Origin: Clostridia bacterium
GTDB lineage: Bacteria > Bacillota > Clostridia > UBA1381 > UBA9506
Assembly (NCBI GenBank): GCA_017416855.1
Contig: JAFQAZ010000011.1
Location: 1 to 64,000 of the forward strand
Direction of reading: 5' to 3'
Length of the DNA: 64,000 nt
Part shown: in pieces, positions 9,601 to 17,309 of the stretch
How positions within the stretch are numbered: the stretch's first letter is position 1
How the letters are laid out: each line of letters begins with the position of its first letter
Notes under the pieces: model-generated
What the model was told of the DNA's origin: nothing
What the model saw: only the letters and a program-made list of their open reading frames with translations
Database searches by the model: none
Program-made: the position numbers and the translations under genes

Positions 9601-10390
9601 ATTGTTATTTGATGCAAAAAATAAAATTTCTGTCAATCAATTATATAAAAAATTTCTAGGTATTCAAGATCTTAATGGTGATGCTACATCGAGGACAGAT
9701 TATTATCTGGAAGAAATTTTGAAAATTTTACATCAAGAGTTTATAGACGATTCTGAAAAATGTACTAAAATTGCATTGGTGGAATGGCGTTTTAGTAGAG
9801 TTTTAGATTGGAGCCAGATGCAATGTGTTCAGCGCATTATGAAATCGGATCCAACCGTGTATGCTTACTTGGTTAGTATTATTTATAAATCGGATACGAT
9901 AGAGGCAGGTGAAGAAAAGCAACAGTTAGCGAACAAATTATACTTAAGTTTTGATAAAGCAAGGTTTTGCCCTGCTGAGAAAGATGGAAAGGTAGAATAT
10001 ACCGATCTTAAGTGTTGGATTGATAAGTTTAAAGACTTATTAAGACAGCAAGGGCAGGAACGGTTGTTTGAGCACTTGCTAGGTAGGTTGTTGGCCTTTT
10101 CTCCAATGGGCGAGGATGGATGTTTGCCTTGTGAAGCTGTCCGAGAAGTAATTGAAGAACATTTTAATGATTCTTTGAAAAATTCGTACGTTGTTGCAGA
10201 AGAAAATAAGCGGGGGGTTCATACTGTCGATGATGGAAAATCAGAATTGTTGTTATCTGAAAACTATGGAAAAAATGCAAAAAAACTTTGTGGAAAATAT
10301 CCCAAGACGGCAGAAATATATTTTGCGCTAAGCGACTCATATAAATGTCAGGCTGAAAATGAAAGAAGGCGTGCTGAAGATGAGTTCTAA
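6689..10390 (+). CDS. Large STAND-like protein, candidate defence effector or sensor
   Basis: A 1233-residue soluble protein with AAGGAAGG before the start. Residues 1-160 are helical. Residues about 205-345 resemble a degenerate P-loop NTPase: a beta strand ending in VVGKSREET in place of a full Walker A, then GVLIIS, an LIPIFYAENIP strand, and IFVYGEDEP. Residues about 350-430 look like a winged helix (DVVMAALLCGKWTESEGD), and the last 750 residues are a long alpha-helical, probably repeat-type region. That order (N-terminal module, NTPase, winged helix, helical repeats) is the STAND layout used by Avs-like immune proteins. It overlaps a kinase remnant by 11 bases and sits beside an abortive-infection pair. 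I cannot name the family; a defence role is an inference. Confidence 0.6.
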   Translation: MKEQLNDKCIEVLINGISKLILKIKENYDWKKLFIDTGEFLVNSHEASNSFKEDLIVIFSKDNLREISQKLKNSSGYSFTQILYGELYNLMLRYEVPPMQAETYINHFSQMIIKYLEENDREKTLEMFLGEWRREQEERAIKQGEQLKLIYNEITSLKENDIQPLTIRDIDAQIRKRSAYKGMSLDFFELDDEQFELNFQERLNSNRIFVVGKSREETTYRILNELKNKNSDRGVLIISNQEDWEKLEDSNISGCILIPIFYAENIPTIPNNTNIFVYGEDEPCYNTDKLNLKKRTRKNIINSLEKIGFEPNEAYQVVEKTHGLYSALKKKLFSDAIHNKPEWIKRHSDVVMAALLCGKWTESEGDKIIFEELSGKKYDDCKKELLTFSYGEAPYIVEIKGYSGSNIQIASIEDAWEELDLYISDEMWGNFINLFYEVLIESEPIFEYPFEKHFEASIYTDKPEWSQTLKKGMIRTLVMRAFYRQHAENQRQIDEVISKVLNTITTKKRWGYIAQYFTELCEASPKAVLEKLEKEFSEPTGMLELFSANDGDFLTGRHYYTHILWAVEQLLQQKMYVKRAIDWLWKANDYNIKYSVGNSPKSILEVVYCAWINMSVQSVDEKIDSARKAVATYDCAWEIIYGNLPNGRNSICSNLNTPHYRAVDEPAELYVYEVNKTYIEYLNICVENINGDVDKWKKIVESLHWYGTKIQDDILCHLIETCREFSDEEKIQAKNSIRQLVYRHRYFADAQWSLDDVSIQKYEDVLEKIILEDKTYEFLYLFTSEYDFPLLHPIPYQKEGISSRDENKLLRVQEIETQIQLFKDCKYSLDRLIQLAVKDENCALGEVLAEYYCKNVFDRDVFELLLENDCKGMHVYNYFRSLYYKGNVDLREILKMVKEKAYNIFLISNVISLQAIVSPTDALIAEEDDEVKKKYWNMNMLRAVSENAKEDTWIWALEECKKYGMLSSYLELLFDAKNKISVNQLYKKFLGIQDLNGDATSRTDYYLEEILKILHQEFIDDSEKCTKIALVEWRFSRVLDWSQMQCVQRIMKSDPTVYAYLVSIIYKSDTIEAGEEKQQLANKLYLSFDKARFCPAEKDGKVEYTDLKCWIDKFKDLLRQQGQERLFEHLLGRLLAFSPMGEDGCLPCEAVREVIEEHFNDSLKNSYVVAEENKRGVHTVDDGKSELLLSENYGKNAKKLCGKYPKTAEIYFALSDSYKCQAENERRRAEDEF

Positions 10391-10690
10391 GAAAATATAT
10401 GCAGGAGAACAATACAGTTTTTATAGAGGTAAGCGAATAGGTTCTGGTGGAAATGGGACAGTGTATGAGATAACTCTATTAGAATCTAAGGATCAGAGTA
10501 TTGATTATCCATTGGTAGTAAAATTTTTTAAATACGATGGGGATGACAAGGATAAAAAGGATAAAAGGTATAGTCGTTTTAGAAAAGAAATAGAGGCGTT
10601 AAAAAACTTGGTGGCATAGATGGCATTATAGAAATAATTGATAAATATTTACCGGATAATACGCCTGAACGGAAGGACGAAGCTTGGTAA
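10380..10690 (+). pseudogene. Truncated, frameshifted Ser/Thr protein kinase
   Basis: ATG 10380 opens a kinase N-lobe: the glycine-rich loop RIGSGGNGTVYEI (about residues 16-28) and the VAIK-type lysine strand PLVVKFFKY (about 47-55). The zero frame stops at 10617. The minus-one frame continues the family pattern (GGIDGIIEIIDKYLPD ... KDEAW) and then stops at 10690, before any catalytic loop. A slippery heptamer A-AAA-AAC sits in phase at 10601-10607, exactly where the frame changes. Even with slippage the product is only about 100 residues, so the gene is broken. It was presumably the partner of the STAND-like protein, whose end it overlaps. Confidence 0.75.
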
Positions 10691-10945
10691 TAATGAATAT
10701 CGCGGAATTTAGTTCTTGTATATTTCTTTAGTAGCTTAAAAATTTTAAATCCCATGAGGCAGCAAGCTTTGTATGATATCCTAGATACACAAATCGTGCC
10801 ATATTGGAAAAAATGAGCACTATAATTTTGTAACTTGATATGATATAATTAAATTATTAAGTGGTTTTTTCCTAGATTATAAAATGAAGAATTGTGTTGC
10901 TTTAGTATTGTTGCGTGAAAAGATAATGTGTTTGGAGGTATAATG
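10691..10945. other. Intergenic stretch between decayed kinase and regulator gene
   Basis: No gene is visible. The left part is presumably debris after the kinase breakpoint near 10690. The right part holds the first copy of the shared promoter motif and a TATAAT box. Confidence 0.5.
10796..10849 (+). promoter_or_regulatory. Conserved promoter/operator, copy 1 (regulator gene)
   Basis: A 28-base element (10796-10823) reads GTGCCATATTGG, then an A run, then TGAGCACTAT. It matches 24 of 28 bases of the element at 13334-13361. In both places a -10-like hexamer follows after exactly 20 bases (here TATAAT, 10844-10849), so the element covers the -35 position. The GTG...CAC ends are inverted. This fits an activator site for the AraC-type protein encoded 97 bases downstream of the -10 box. 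Confidence 0.65.
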
Positions 10946-13219
10946 ATGAAATTCAATTTTGCATTTTCGTTTAGAGATAAAAAAAGTGATGCAATATTAA
11001 GAATGGCATTAATTTTGCTCGTAACATGTATTATTTTTGTTATAATGTTATGTATAGTTTATTTTAGTAGTGCGAATCTTATTATTCAAAAACAGACAAA
11101 GTTAAGTCAGAATCTCCTTGATATGCGAACGAAAGATGTTGATAGTATATTGGAAAAGGCTGATGCAATTTTATATAATTATTCTACTGAGTTTTTAAAG
11201 TATGGTGAAGGTAAAAATCTTTCTGTTGAAGAAAAACTAGAACTTTTAAATAAGCAAGGATTAGTATTTTCAAATGAATTTGATTATTTTTCGTTTTATG
11301 TTTATTTTAAAGAGAGTGATGTAATTGTAGATTTGGGGAATGCAGTAGGTTCTTTAGATACGTTTTATGATACCGGATGGGTTTCGGCATATGAGAATGC
11401 AGGTTTTTTAGGATATAAAACATTATATATTTATAACCGCGATAAAAAAGGAGAAGAGGTCTTAAGTATTCTTCGTGATTTTCCTTTGCAGCATCAAGAG
11501 AAGGCAGGAACCTTTATTATCAATATCAGCAGAGAAGATTTGTTTGATGGTTTTAATTATCTTTTACAAACTGGCGAAAACACGTTAATTTATGATGATG
11601 ATGGAGCGTTGATTTATGGAGATTTGAATATATTTAATCAATATAGTGAACTATTGCTTGAAGAAGAAAAGACAAGTTTTGTCAAAAAAGTTAGTGGCGA
11701 AAAGGTATTTTTCTCAAGTGTGAAATCTCCTCGTAACGGATGGAATTATGTGCGTATTCAGCCGTATAATGCCTTGGTGTCAGATTTAAATAGTTTAAAA
11801 ATAGTTTTGCTTTTAATGATAACATTTACGGTGGTTTTAACGGCTGTAATTTTGGTGTATTTGAATAAGTCTATTTATCGTCCTATATCAAACCTAATAG
11901 GAAAAATTAATGAAAATGAGGATTTGCAAGAGTTTCTTTATGGCAGATATAATGAGTTTGAATATTTAGAGAGTGCGATAGAACTATTAATTACACATAA
12001 AAATACAAAGCGTAGTACGGATAGACAGGGGAATATTAAAAGCATTCTTGCTGATATTTGTGCTGATACAGTAATTCCTGTTGAAACAATTGAGGAAATT
12101 CACATGGATTCTAATGGTTGGTTTGTCGTTTCTATTATTAAGTTGGAAGATTATGAAAGCATAAACGATAAAAAGATGGCTAAAGAGATGCTGTTAGCTA
12201 AATTACAAGAATTTTATTGTGAAAATATTAAAATTGTTTCTGGGTACGTTTCAGAAAATACACTTTTATCGCTAACATGTTTTACGAGTGAAGATATTCC
12301 TAGATTCTCGCAAATTATAGAAGAGATAAAATGTGAAATGGAAGAGTCGTGTAATGTCATTATTTCTGCTGGTGTAGGAAATGCCTATCGTGGGACGGAA
12401 CAACTTTATAATTCATATCAAGAAGCTCTGAACGCACTTCGATTAGTGGCTTTTACTAATAAAGGGAATGTTATTGACGCACAAGTAGATTTGATGATGG
12501 TTCAAGGAGCTTTAGATTATCATCAGATTCTTCGTGTAGAAACTTCTTATATCGGGTGCATTAAAGCTTTTGATTATCAAGGTGCTATGTCTTGTGTAGA
12601 AGATTTTATTAGATTGCTTCCGCATACTCCCAAAATAGCAGAAAATCTACCCGGATTGATATGGCGTTTTATGGATCATATGGTTGTGGTAATGGATGAG
12701 ATGAATATTAAAGTTATAGATGCTATTCAGCAGACGTATGGCGAATGCTATGAGGTATTTATAAATGAAGACGATCTCGCTGGTATGAAGCAATTTTTGT
12801 TTGAAAAAATTAAAGACTTTACTGCGTACTTGAAGAAGTATCACGAGAATCGTGGAGAAAATGAAGCGTTGGTTGTAGCGATATGTGAGTATATACAAAG
12901 GAACATTAATAAAGAACTCACACTTGATCAAATAGCTGATAAAGTTAATTTGTCTCCTAAATATATCAGTGCATTATTTAAACAACGCTTTAATATGACT
13001 CTTTTTGCGTATATTAATGAAATAAAGATGCAAAAAGCTCAGGAGTTACTCTTAAATACAAAAAAGAATATAGATGAGATATCTAGAGAGTTAGGATATT
13101 TAAACTTTAGAAGTTTTATTCGTGCATTTAAAAATTATTATTCCTTGACTCCCAGTCAGTATAGAACGAATTATGCGGTTAAAAACATAGGTGAGTCAAA
13201 AAATTTAGATGCAGATTAA
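10946..13219 (+). CDS. Membrane-bound AraC-family regulator with extracytoplasmic sensor
   Basis: The 757-residue protein has one membrane helix near residues 18-42 and another near 283-307 (VLLLMITFTVVLTAVILVY), enclosing an extracellular sensor region of about 240 residues, probably Cache-like. The cytoplasmic part ends in two AraC-type helix-turn-helix motifs (LTLDQIADKVNLSPKYISAL and IDEISRELGYLNFRSFIRAF, followed by the family ending SLTPSQY). Such one-component regulators sense extracellular sugars and sit beside LplA/LplB/YtcP-type importers, as here. Two in-frame codons upstream (GTG 10928, ATG 10943) are possible, but ATG 10946 has the best distance from GGAGG. A terminator follows. 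Likely controls itself and the 13448 gene through the shared motif. Confidence 0.9.
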   Translation: MKFNFAFSFRDKKSDAILRMALILLVTCIIFVIMLCIVYFSSANLIIQKQTKLSQNLLDMRTKDVDSILEKADAILYNYSTEFLKYGEGKNLSVEEKLELLNKQGLVFSNEFDYFSFYVYFKESDVIVDLGNAVGSLDTFYDTGWVSAYENAGFLGYKTLYIYNRDKKGEEVLSILRDFPLQHQEKAGTFIINISREDLFDGFNYLLQTGENTLIYDDDGALIYGDLNIFNQYSELLLEEEKTSFVKKVSGEKVFFSSVKSPRNGWNYVRIQPYNALVSDLNSLKIVLLLMITFTVVLTAVILVYLNKSIYRPISNLIGKINENEDLQEFLYGRYNEFEYLESAIELLITHKNTKRSTDRQGNIKSILADICADTVIPVETIEEIHMDSNGWFVVSIIKLEDYESINDKKMAKEMLLAKLQEFYCENIKIVSGYVSENTLLSLTCFTSEDIPRFSQIIEEIKCEMEESCNVIISAGVGNAYRGTEQLYNSYQEALNALRLVAFTNKGNVIDAQVDLMMVQGALDYHQILRVETSYIGCIKAFDYQGAMSCVEDFIRLLPHTPKIAENLPGLIWRFMDHMVVVMDEMNIKVIDAIQQTYGECYEVFINEDDLAGMKQFLFEKIKDFTAYLKKYHENRGENEALVVAICEYIQRNINKELTLDQIADKVNLSPKYISALFKQRFNMTLFAYINEIKMQKAQELLLNTKKNIDEISRELGYLNFRSFIRAFKNYYSLTPSQYRTNYAVKNIGESKNLDAD

Positions 13220-13228
13220 AGAACGAAA

Positions 13229-13268
13229 TAACTCCCGGAAAGATAACTTTTCGGGAGTTATTTTTTTT
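13229..13268 (+). terminator. Intrinsic terminator of the regulator gene
   Basis: TAACTCCCG (13229-13237) pairs with CGGGAGTTA (13252-13260), followed by nine T in a row or nearly so. It separates the regulator from the downstream locus. Confidence 0.9.
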
Positions 13269-13333
13269 GTTGTTATGTGATTTGGGATAACGTAACTAAA
13301 AGGAGTATAGAGCCACTTCAGCAAGAAATAAGT

Positions 13334-13387
13334 GTGACATATTGGAAAATTTGAACACTATTTTTTTACATGGCTGTATGGTAAAAT
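13334..13387 (+). promoter_or_regulatory. Conserved promoter/operator, copy 2 (solute-binding protein gene)
   Basis: The element GTGACATATTGG ... TGAACACTAT (13334-13361) is followed after 20 bases by TAAAAT (13382-13387), the same geometry as at 10796. The -35 region is otherwise weak, as expected for an activator-dependent promoter. Confidence 0.65.
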
Positions 13388-13447
13388 TATAATAGTAAAA
13401 TAACCTTGCTTATGGCTTGTATATTAAAAGGATTAGAAGGTGTTTTT

Positions 13448-14998
13448 ATGCGTAAGGCAAATATCATTTTTTTGAGTTTGATTATATGCACTATGTCGTT
13501 TAGTGCTTGTAATAAATCTGAGATAAAAGAAAATAGAAGATTGTCAATTTATTGGAGCGGAGTTCCGCAAGTGTCAATACAATCTAATAGCGAAACCGAA
13601 TATTATCTGGAAGAAAAGTATAACGTCGATATTGAAATTGTTCAAATAGAAGGGGATGAACAACTTTCTGCAATGTTGGCAGCAGGAAATATTCCGGATG
13701 TAATGTTTCTACGTGAACCGGAAATTTGGCAACCGCTGGCAAGACAAAATATTTTGGCCCCTATCACTTTTGAGCAGATTCGTGCCAATGCACCAAAACA
13801 CTATCAAGCAGTATCTGCGTTTGGCGAACAACTTTGGAGTAGCGGTATGGACAATGGACAGTTGTGGGCCATACCTCAAGTTGAAAACGATGAGAAAATG
13901 CATGTAGGTGTTTTGCGAAAGGACTGGATGGAGAATCTGGGCATAAACTCATTGCCTAAAACGCTGGATGAATATGAGATGTTATTTGATGCGTTTGTTC
14001 ATAATGATCCTGATGGCAACGGGTTGGATGACACATATGCACTTACGGGTATGGGTGCTCATTCTCCAAGGCAGTTTGATAGTATATTTGGTGCTTTTGG
14101 GGTGATGCCCGGGCAATGGAAGGTTCAAGACGGGAAGGTTTATAATGATGTTGTACATCCGGATGCCAAAGAGGCTCTTAAACTGTTAAACAGATGGTAT
14201 GAAAAGGGATATATTCACCCTGAATGCACAACGGATACAGTTCTTTCCACAAAGTATAAATTTTTATCTGGTTCTGTGGGAGTGGCATTTTATCCAATCA
14301 GTGATTTCTTTGAATTGACTTTGGAAGGGAGCAACAATCACCGCGAGATGAAAACCTATAATCCAAATGCGGAAATCTGTTTTTCTTATCCGCCGGAAGG
14401 TCCAGAGGGGAATAAGGGGAGTTTTACATGGGGACCCAGAAGAAATTTTGTTGGTTTTGGGAATCAGCTTCGCGAAAAACCAGAAGTTATGAATAAGATT
14501 TTGCAAATTATGGATGATTTGTATTATGATGAGGAAACGGCATTACGCCAATATTGGGGGATTCAGGGAAAGCATTATGATTATATTGCGGAAGATGTAG
14601 GCAAGGCTGGAGGTTTGCAGTATATAGGAGAATATACAGATGCTCGTAAACGTGTAGAAGCGGGATTGGGAGGATTCTTTGATTTGTTTGGTGGTTTGCG
14701 ATGGAGTGCTAATGAAATTTGCGAACAATATGATTTTTCGCAAGAAAAAGAACTTTATAAGAATTTAGTAGGAGATGCTGAATCATCGCAGGATGTATTG
14801 TTCCGGTCCGGATTACCCTCCTCGGCAATGCTTCAGCCTAAACTTGATAATTTTAAATGTGTTAGTTATAGCCAGTTTATTGTCGGAGATAGAGCGATAG
14901 AAGAATGGGATAATTTTGTTGAGGAATATATGGCTATGGGTGGTGCCATTCTTCAGCAGGAAGCACAACAACTGTATGAACAACAATTTAATCAATAA
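13448..14998 (+). CDS. Sugar ABC transporter solute-binding lipoprotein (first of two)
   Basis: A 516-residue lipoprotein. The signal sequence ends in a lipobox (MSFSAC, Cys about residue 20), so it is tethered to the outer face of the membrane. The mature part is a type of extracellular solute-binding protein related to LplA/YtcQ, with ASN-type hallmarks NIPDVMFLREPEIWQPL and DPDGNGLDDTYALTG (a calcium-like loop). It is a paralogue of the protein at 37421: both have FDxIFGAFGVMPGQW and the C-terminal FVEEYMAMGG-type end. No permease is adjacent to this copy. Chosen start: ATG 13448 with GAAGG upstream; the frame runs on to 13406 without a signal. Likely binds oligosaccharides. Confidence 0.9.
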   Translation: MRKANIIFLSLIICTMSFSACNKSEIKENRRLSIYWSGVPQVSIQSNSETEYYLEEKYNVDIEIVQIEGDEQLSAMLAAGNIPDVMFLREPEIWQPLARQNILAPITFEQIRANAPKHYQAVSAFGEQLWSSGMDNGQLWAIPQVENDEKMHVGVLRKDWMENLGINSLPKTLDEYEMLFDAFVHNDPDGNGLDDTYALTGMGAHSPRQFDSIFGAFGVMPGQWKVQDGKVYNDVVHPDAKEALKLLNRWYEKGYIHPECTTDTVLSTKYKFLSGSVGVAFYPISDFFELTLEGSNNHREMKTYNPNAEICFSYPPEGPEGNKGSFTWGPRRNFVGFGNQLREKPEVMNKILQIMDDLYYDEETALRQYWGIQGKHYDYIAEDVGKAGGLQYIGEYTDARKRVEAGLGGFFDLFGGLRWSANEICEQYDFSQEKELYKNLVGDAESSQDVLFRSGLPSSAMLQPKLDNFKCVSYSQFIVGDRAIEEWDNFVEEYMAMGGAILQQEAQQLYEQQFNQ

Positions 14999-15041
14999 AG
15001 ATATTATATATAAAACACGGTTTTGTTAAGGAGTGTAGAGA

Positions 15042-16031
15042 ATGCTAAAAATCGTATATATTGGTGCACGTGGAGGTCACTCAAAGGAAATTAATGAAGC
15101 AACCAGGGGCGATAAACGATTTGTTTGTTGTGGTGTTGCGGCAGGGGATGCAGATGAAGACATCAAAGTTTATTATGGCTATATTGTAAAGGATCATCCA
15201 GAGGCTAAACTCTATGAGGATTACCTAGAAATGCTTGATATTGAAAAGCCAAATGTTGCGGTAGTGTCACCGAAGTTTGGCGATACGGCAAAGGTTTGTA
15301 TTGAATGTGCTAAACGTGGTATTCATATTATGACGGAAAAACCGGTAGCTACTACTCGTGACGATTTGACGATTTTGAAAGAAACAGTAAAAGAAAACAA
15401 TGTTCATTTGATGGCGATGCATTTTTTGCATTATACAGGCCCTTACTACGAAGCAATATGTGCTGTACGCCAAGGTAAGATCGGAGAAGTGCGTATGGTC
15501 AATGCACAAAAAAGCTATAAATTGTATCAACGTGATGATTTTTATAAGAAAAGAGAAAGTTATGGTGGGACAATTCCCTGGGTTGGAGTTCATGCTCTGG
15601 ATTGGATTTATGCGATTATCAACAAACCTTGTGTCAAAGTTAGTGCTTGCCAAAGCACAGTAGGGAACAACGGCCACGGTGATTTGGAAACTACATGTCT
15701 GTGCCAATATATTTTTGAGGAAGAAGTGATGGCATCGTTACAGATTGATTATTTACGTCCCGACTTCGCCTCGACGCATAGCGATGACCGATTAAGAATT
15801 GTCGGAACGAAAGGCGTTCTGGAGGTTCGTGAAGGTAAATTACATTGTATAACAGAATCTGTTGATACGGTGACGATTCCTGAAACAAAGAAAGACCTAG
15901 TTTTAGAATTTTTAGAAGAAGTTTTAGGCGGAACAAAAGGAGAGTTGCGTCCCGAGGACATTTTTGCTGTAACAGAATTAGCTTTAGCTGCACAAGAAGC
16001 GGCGGATAATGGCGGAATTGTATGCTTTTAG
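15042..16031 (+). CDS. Gfo/Idh/MocA-family oxidoreductase (1 of 3)
   Basis: A 329-residue cytosolic NAD(P)-dependent oxidoreductase. The N-terminal Rossmann fold has a slightly unusual nucleotide loop (IVYIGARGGHSKEI). The family motif EKP is present as TEKPVATT near residue 100, and the second domain carries GGTIPWVGVHALDW, where the histidine is the usual catalytic position. Family members oxidise or reduce sugars, sugar acids and inositols. It follows the binding-protein gene by 43 bases and precedes a second oxidoreductase by 14 bases, so the pair may act in sequence on imported sugars. Substrate unknown. Confidence 0.85.
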   Translation: MLKIVYIGARGGHSKEINEATRGDKRFVCCGVAAGDADEDIKVYYGYIVKDHPEAKLYEDYLEMLDIEKPNVAVVSPKFGDTAKVCIECAKRGIHIMTEKPVATTRDDLTILKETVKENNVHLMAMHFLHYTGPYYEAICAVRQGKIGEVRMVNAQKSYKLYQRDDFYKKRESYGGTIPWVGVHALDWIYAIINKPCVKVSACQSTVGNNGHGDLETTCLCQYIFEEEVMASLQIDYLRPDFASTHSDDRLRIVGTKGVLEVREGKLHCITESVDTVTIPETKKDLVLEFLEEVLGGTKGELRPEDIFAVTELALAAQEAADNGGIVCF

Positions 16032-16045
16032 AAAGGATGGAGAAT

Positions 16046-17227
16046 ATGAGTGTTAAGGTTGTCACAGTAGGTGTGAGAGGATATGCGGCAAACTATGCGC
16101 GAGCTCTTTTGGAAGAACTACATAGCGGTAAATTTACCTATTCGGGTGTGATTGCACGAGATATTACAAAATCTGAATTTTGTGAAGTAATTCAAAGTGA
16201 AAGAATTCCTGTTTATAAATCTTTAAAAGACTATTTTGATGACGGGAACCAGGCAGATTTGGTCGTTATAAGTACGCCAACACATCTTCATAAGGAGGAC
16301 ACATTACTTGCTATCAAGCATGGTGCTGATGTTTTGTGCGAAAAACCGATAGCATCTTTGTATACTGATGCCGTAGAGATGATGAATGCTTCAGAGAAAA
16401 GTGCTAAGTTTGTCGGGATAGGGTATCAATGGTCTTTTTCTAATGCTAATCGCGCTTTTAAGCAAGACGTTATGGCAGGAAAACTGGGAAAGGCTATTGA
16501 AATGAAAACTCTTGTTTCCTGGCCTCGCGGATGGGATTATTATGATAGTGCCTGGAAGGGAAAAATTAAAGATAATAGTGGCAATTATGTGCTAGATTCT
16601 GTCGTAGCTAATGCCACCGCTCATTATTTACATAACATGTATGATGTGCTAGGGGAACAAGCAGATAGTAGTGATATGCCGGAGGTAATTCGGTGTGAGT
16701 TACTTCGTGCCAACAATATCGAAAATTTTGATACATGTTTTTTAGATATTACAACAAGAAAGGGCACTAAATTGATATTCATTGCAAGCCATGCACCAGA
16801 TTCTGATATAGAAGATGGTCCTAAATTTGTTTTTAACTTTGAAAAGGCGGTTGTCACCTTTAATATGGATGGAGAAGCGAATCATATTATTGCTACCTTT
16901 AATGACGGCACAGTTAAGGATTACGGCAACCCGTTTGAGACGGTACATCATAGGCTTTGGGATGCGATCGATTCTGTGACAACTCGGGAACCACTAGTTT
17001 GTTCAGTAAAAACGGCTATCGCTCATACCTTAACAATAAATAGCCTAAATGACTATGGTGAAATCGTTGATTTCCCTGCAGAGCTGGTTGTTCATGATGA
17101 AGAAAAACAAAAAACATCGGTAAAAGGGCTTTATGAACTGATGTATCAAGCATTTGAAAAGAGCTGCCTTCTGACTGATTTGGGTATAGAATGGTCAAAA
17201 GCAACACAGTATGTAGTCACTGAATAA
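16046..17227 (+). CDS. Gfo/Idh/MocA-family oxidoreductase (2 of 3)
   Basis: A 393-residue protein with an N-terminal Rossmann domain (VVTVGVRGYAANYARALL), the EKP motif in LCEKPIASLYTDA near residue 100, and a long C-terminal alpha/beta domain. The frame starts earlier, at ATG 16022 inside the upstream gene, but ATG 16046 lies behind GAAAGGATGGAG and fits better. Its nucleotide loop is GVRG rather than GxGxxG, as in its upstream neighbour (GARG), which suggests the two derive from a related subgroup. The sugar substrate is not evident. Confidence 0.85.
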   Translation: MSVKVVTVGVRGYAANYARALLEELHSGKFTYSGVIARDITKSEFCEVIQSERIPVYKSLKDYFDDGNQADLVVISTPTHLHKEDTLLAIKHGADVLCEKPIASLYTDAVEMMNASEKSAKFVGIGYQWSFSNANRAFKQDVMAGKLGKAIEMKTLVSWPRGWDYYDSAWKGKIKDNSGNYVLDSVVANATAHYLHNMYDVLGEQADSSDMPEVIRCELLRANNIENFDTCFLDITTRKGTKLIFIASHAPDSDIEDGPKFVFNFEKAVVTFNMDGEANHIIATFNDGTVKDYGNPFETVHHRLWDAIDSVTTREPLVCSVKTAIAHTLTINSLNDYGEIVDFPAELVVHDEEKQKTSVKGLYELMYQAFEKSCLLTDLGIEWSKATQYVVTE

Positions 17228-17309
17228 GTAGTACATAAAGAGGAAAGAGATATTAGATCTTTGGCCTTACATTGAATCTTTTATCTAAAAAATATTTAGG
17301 AGGAATCTT

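Noticed and set aside
10359-10379. Upstream in-frame start for the kinase fragment
   Set aside because: ATG 10359 has no ribosome site and would add residues unlike the kinase family; ATG 10380 fits both.
15267-16065. Antisense open frames over the first oxidoreductase gene
   Set aside because: The plus-strand gene has clear family motifs; the reverse frames are compositional shadows.
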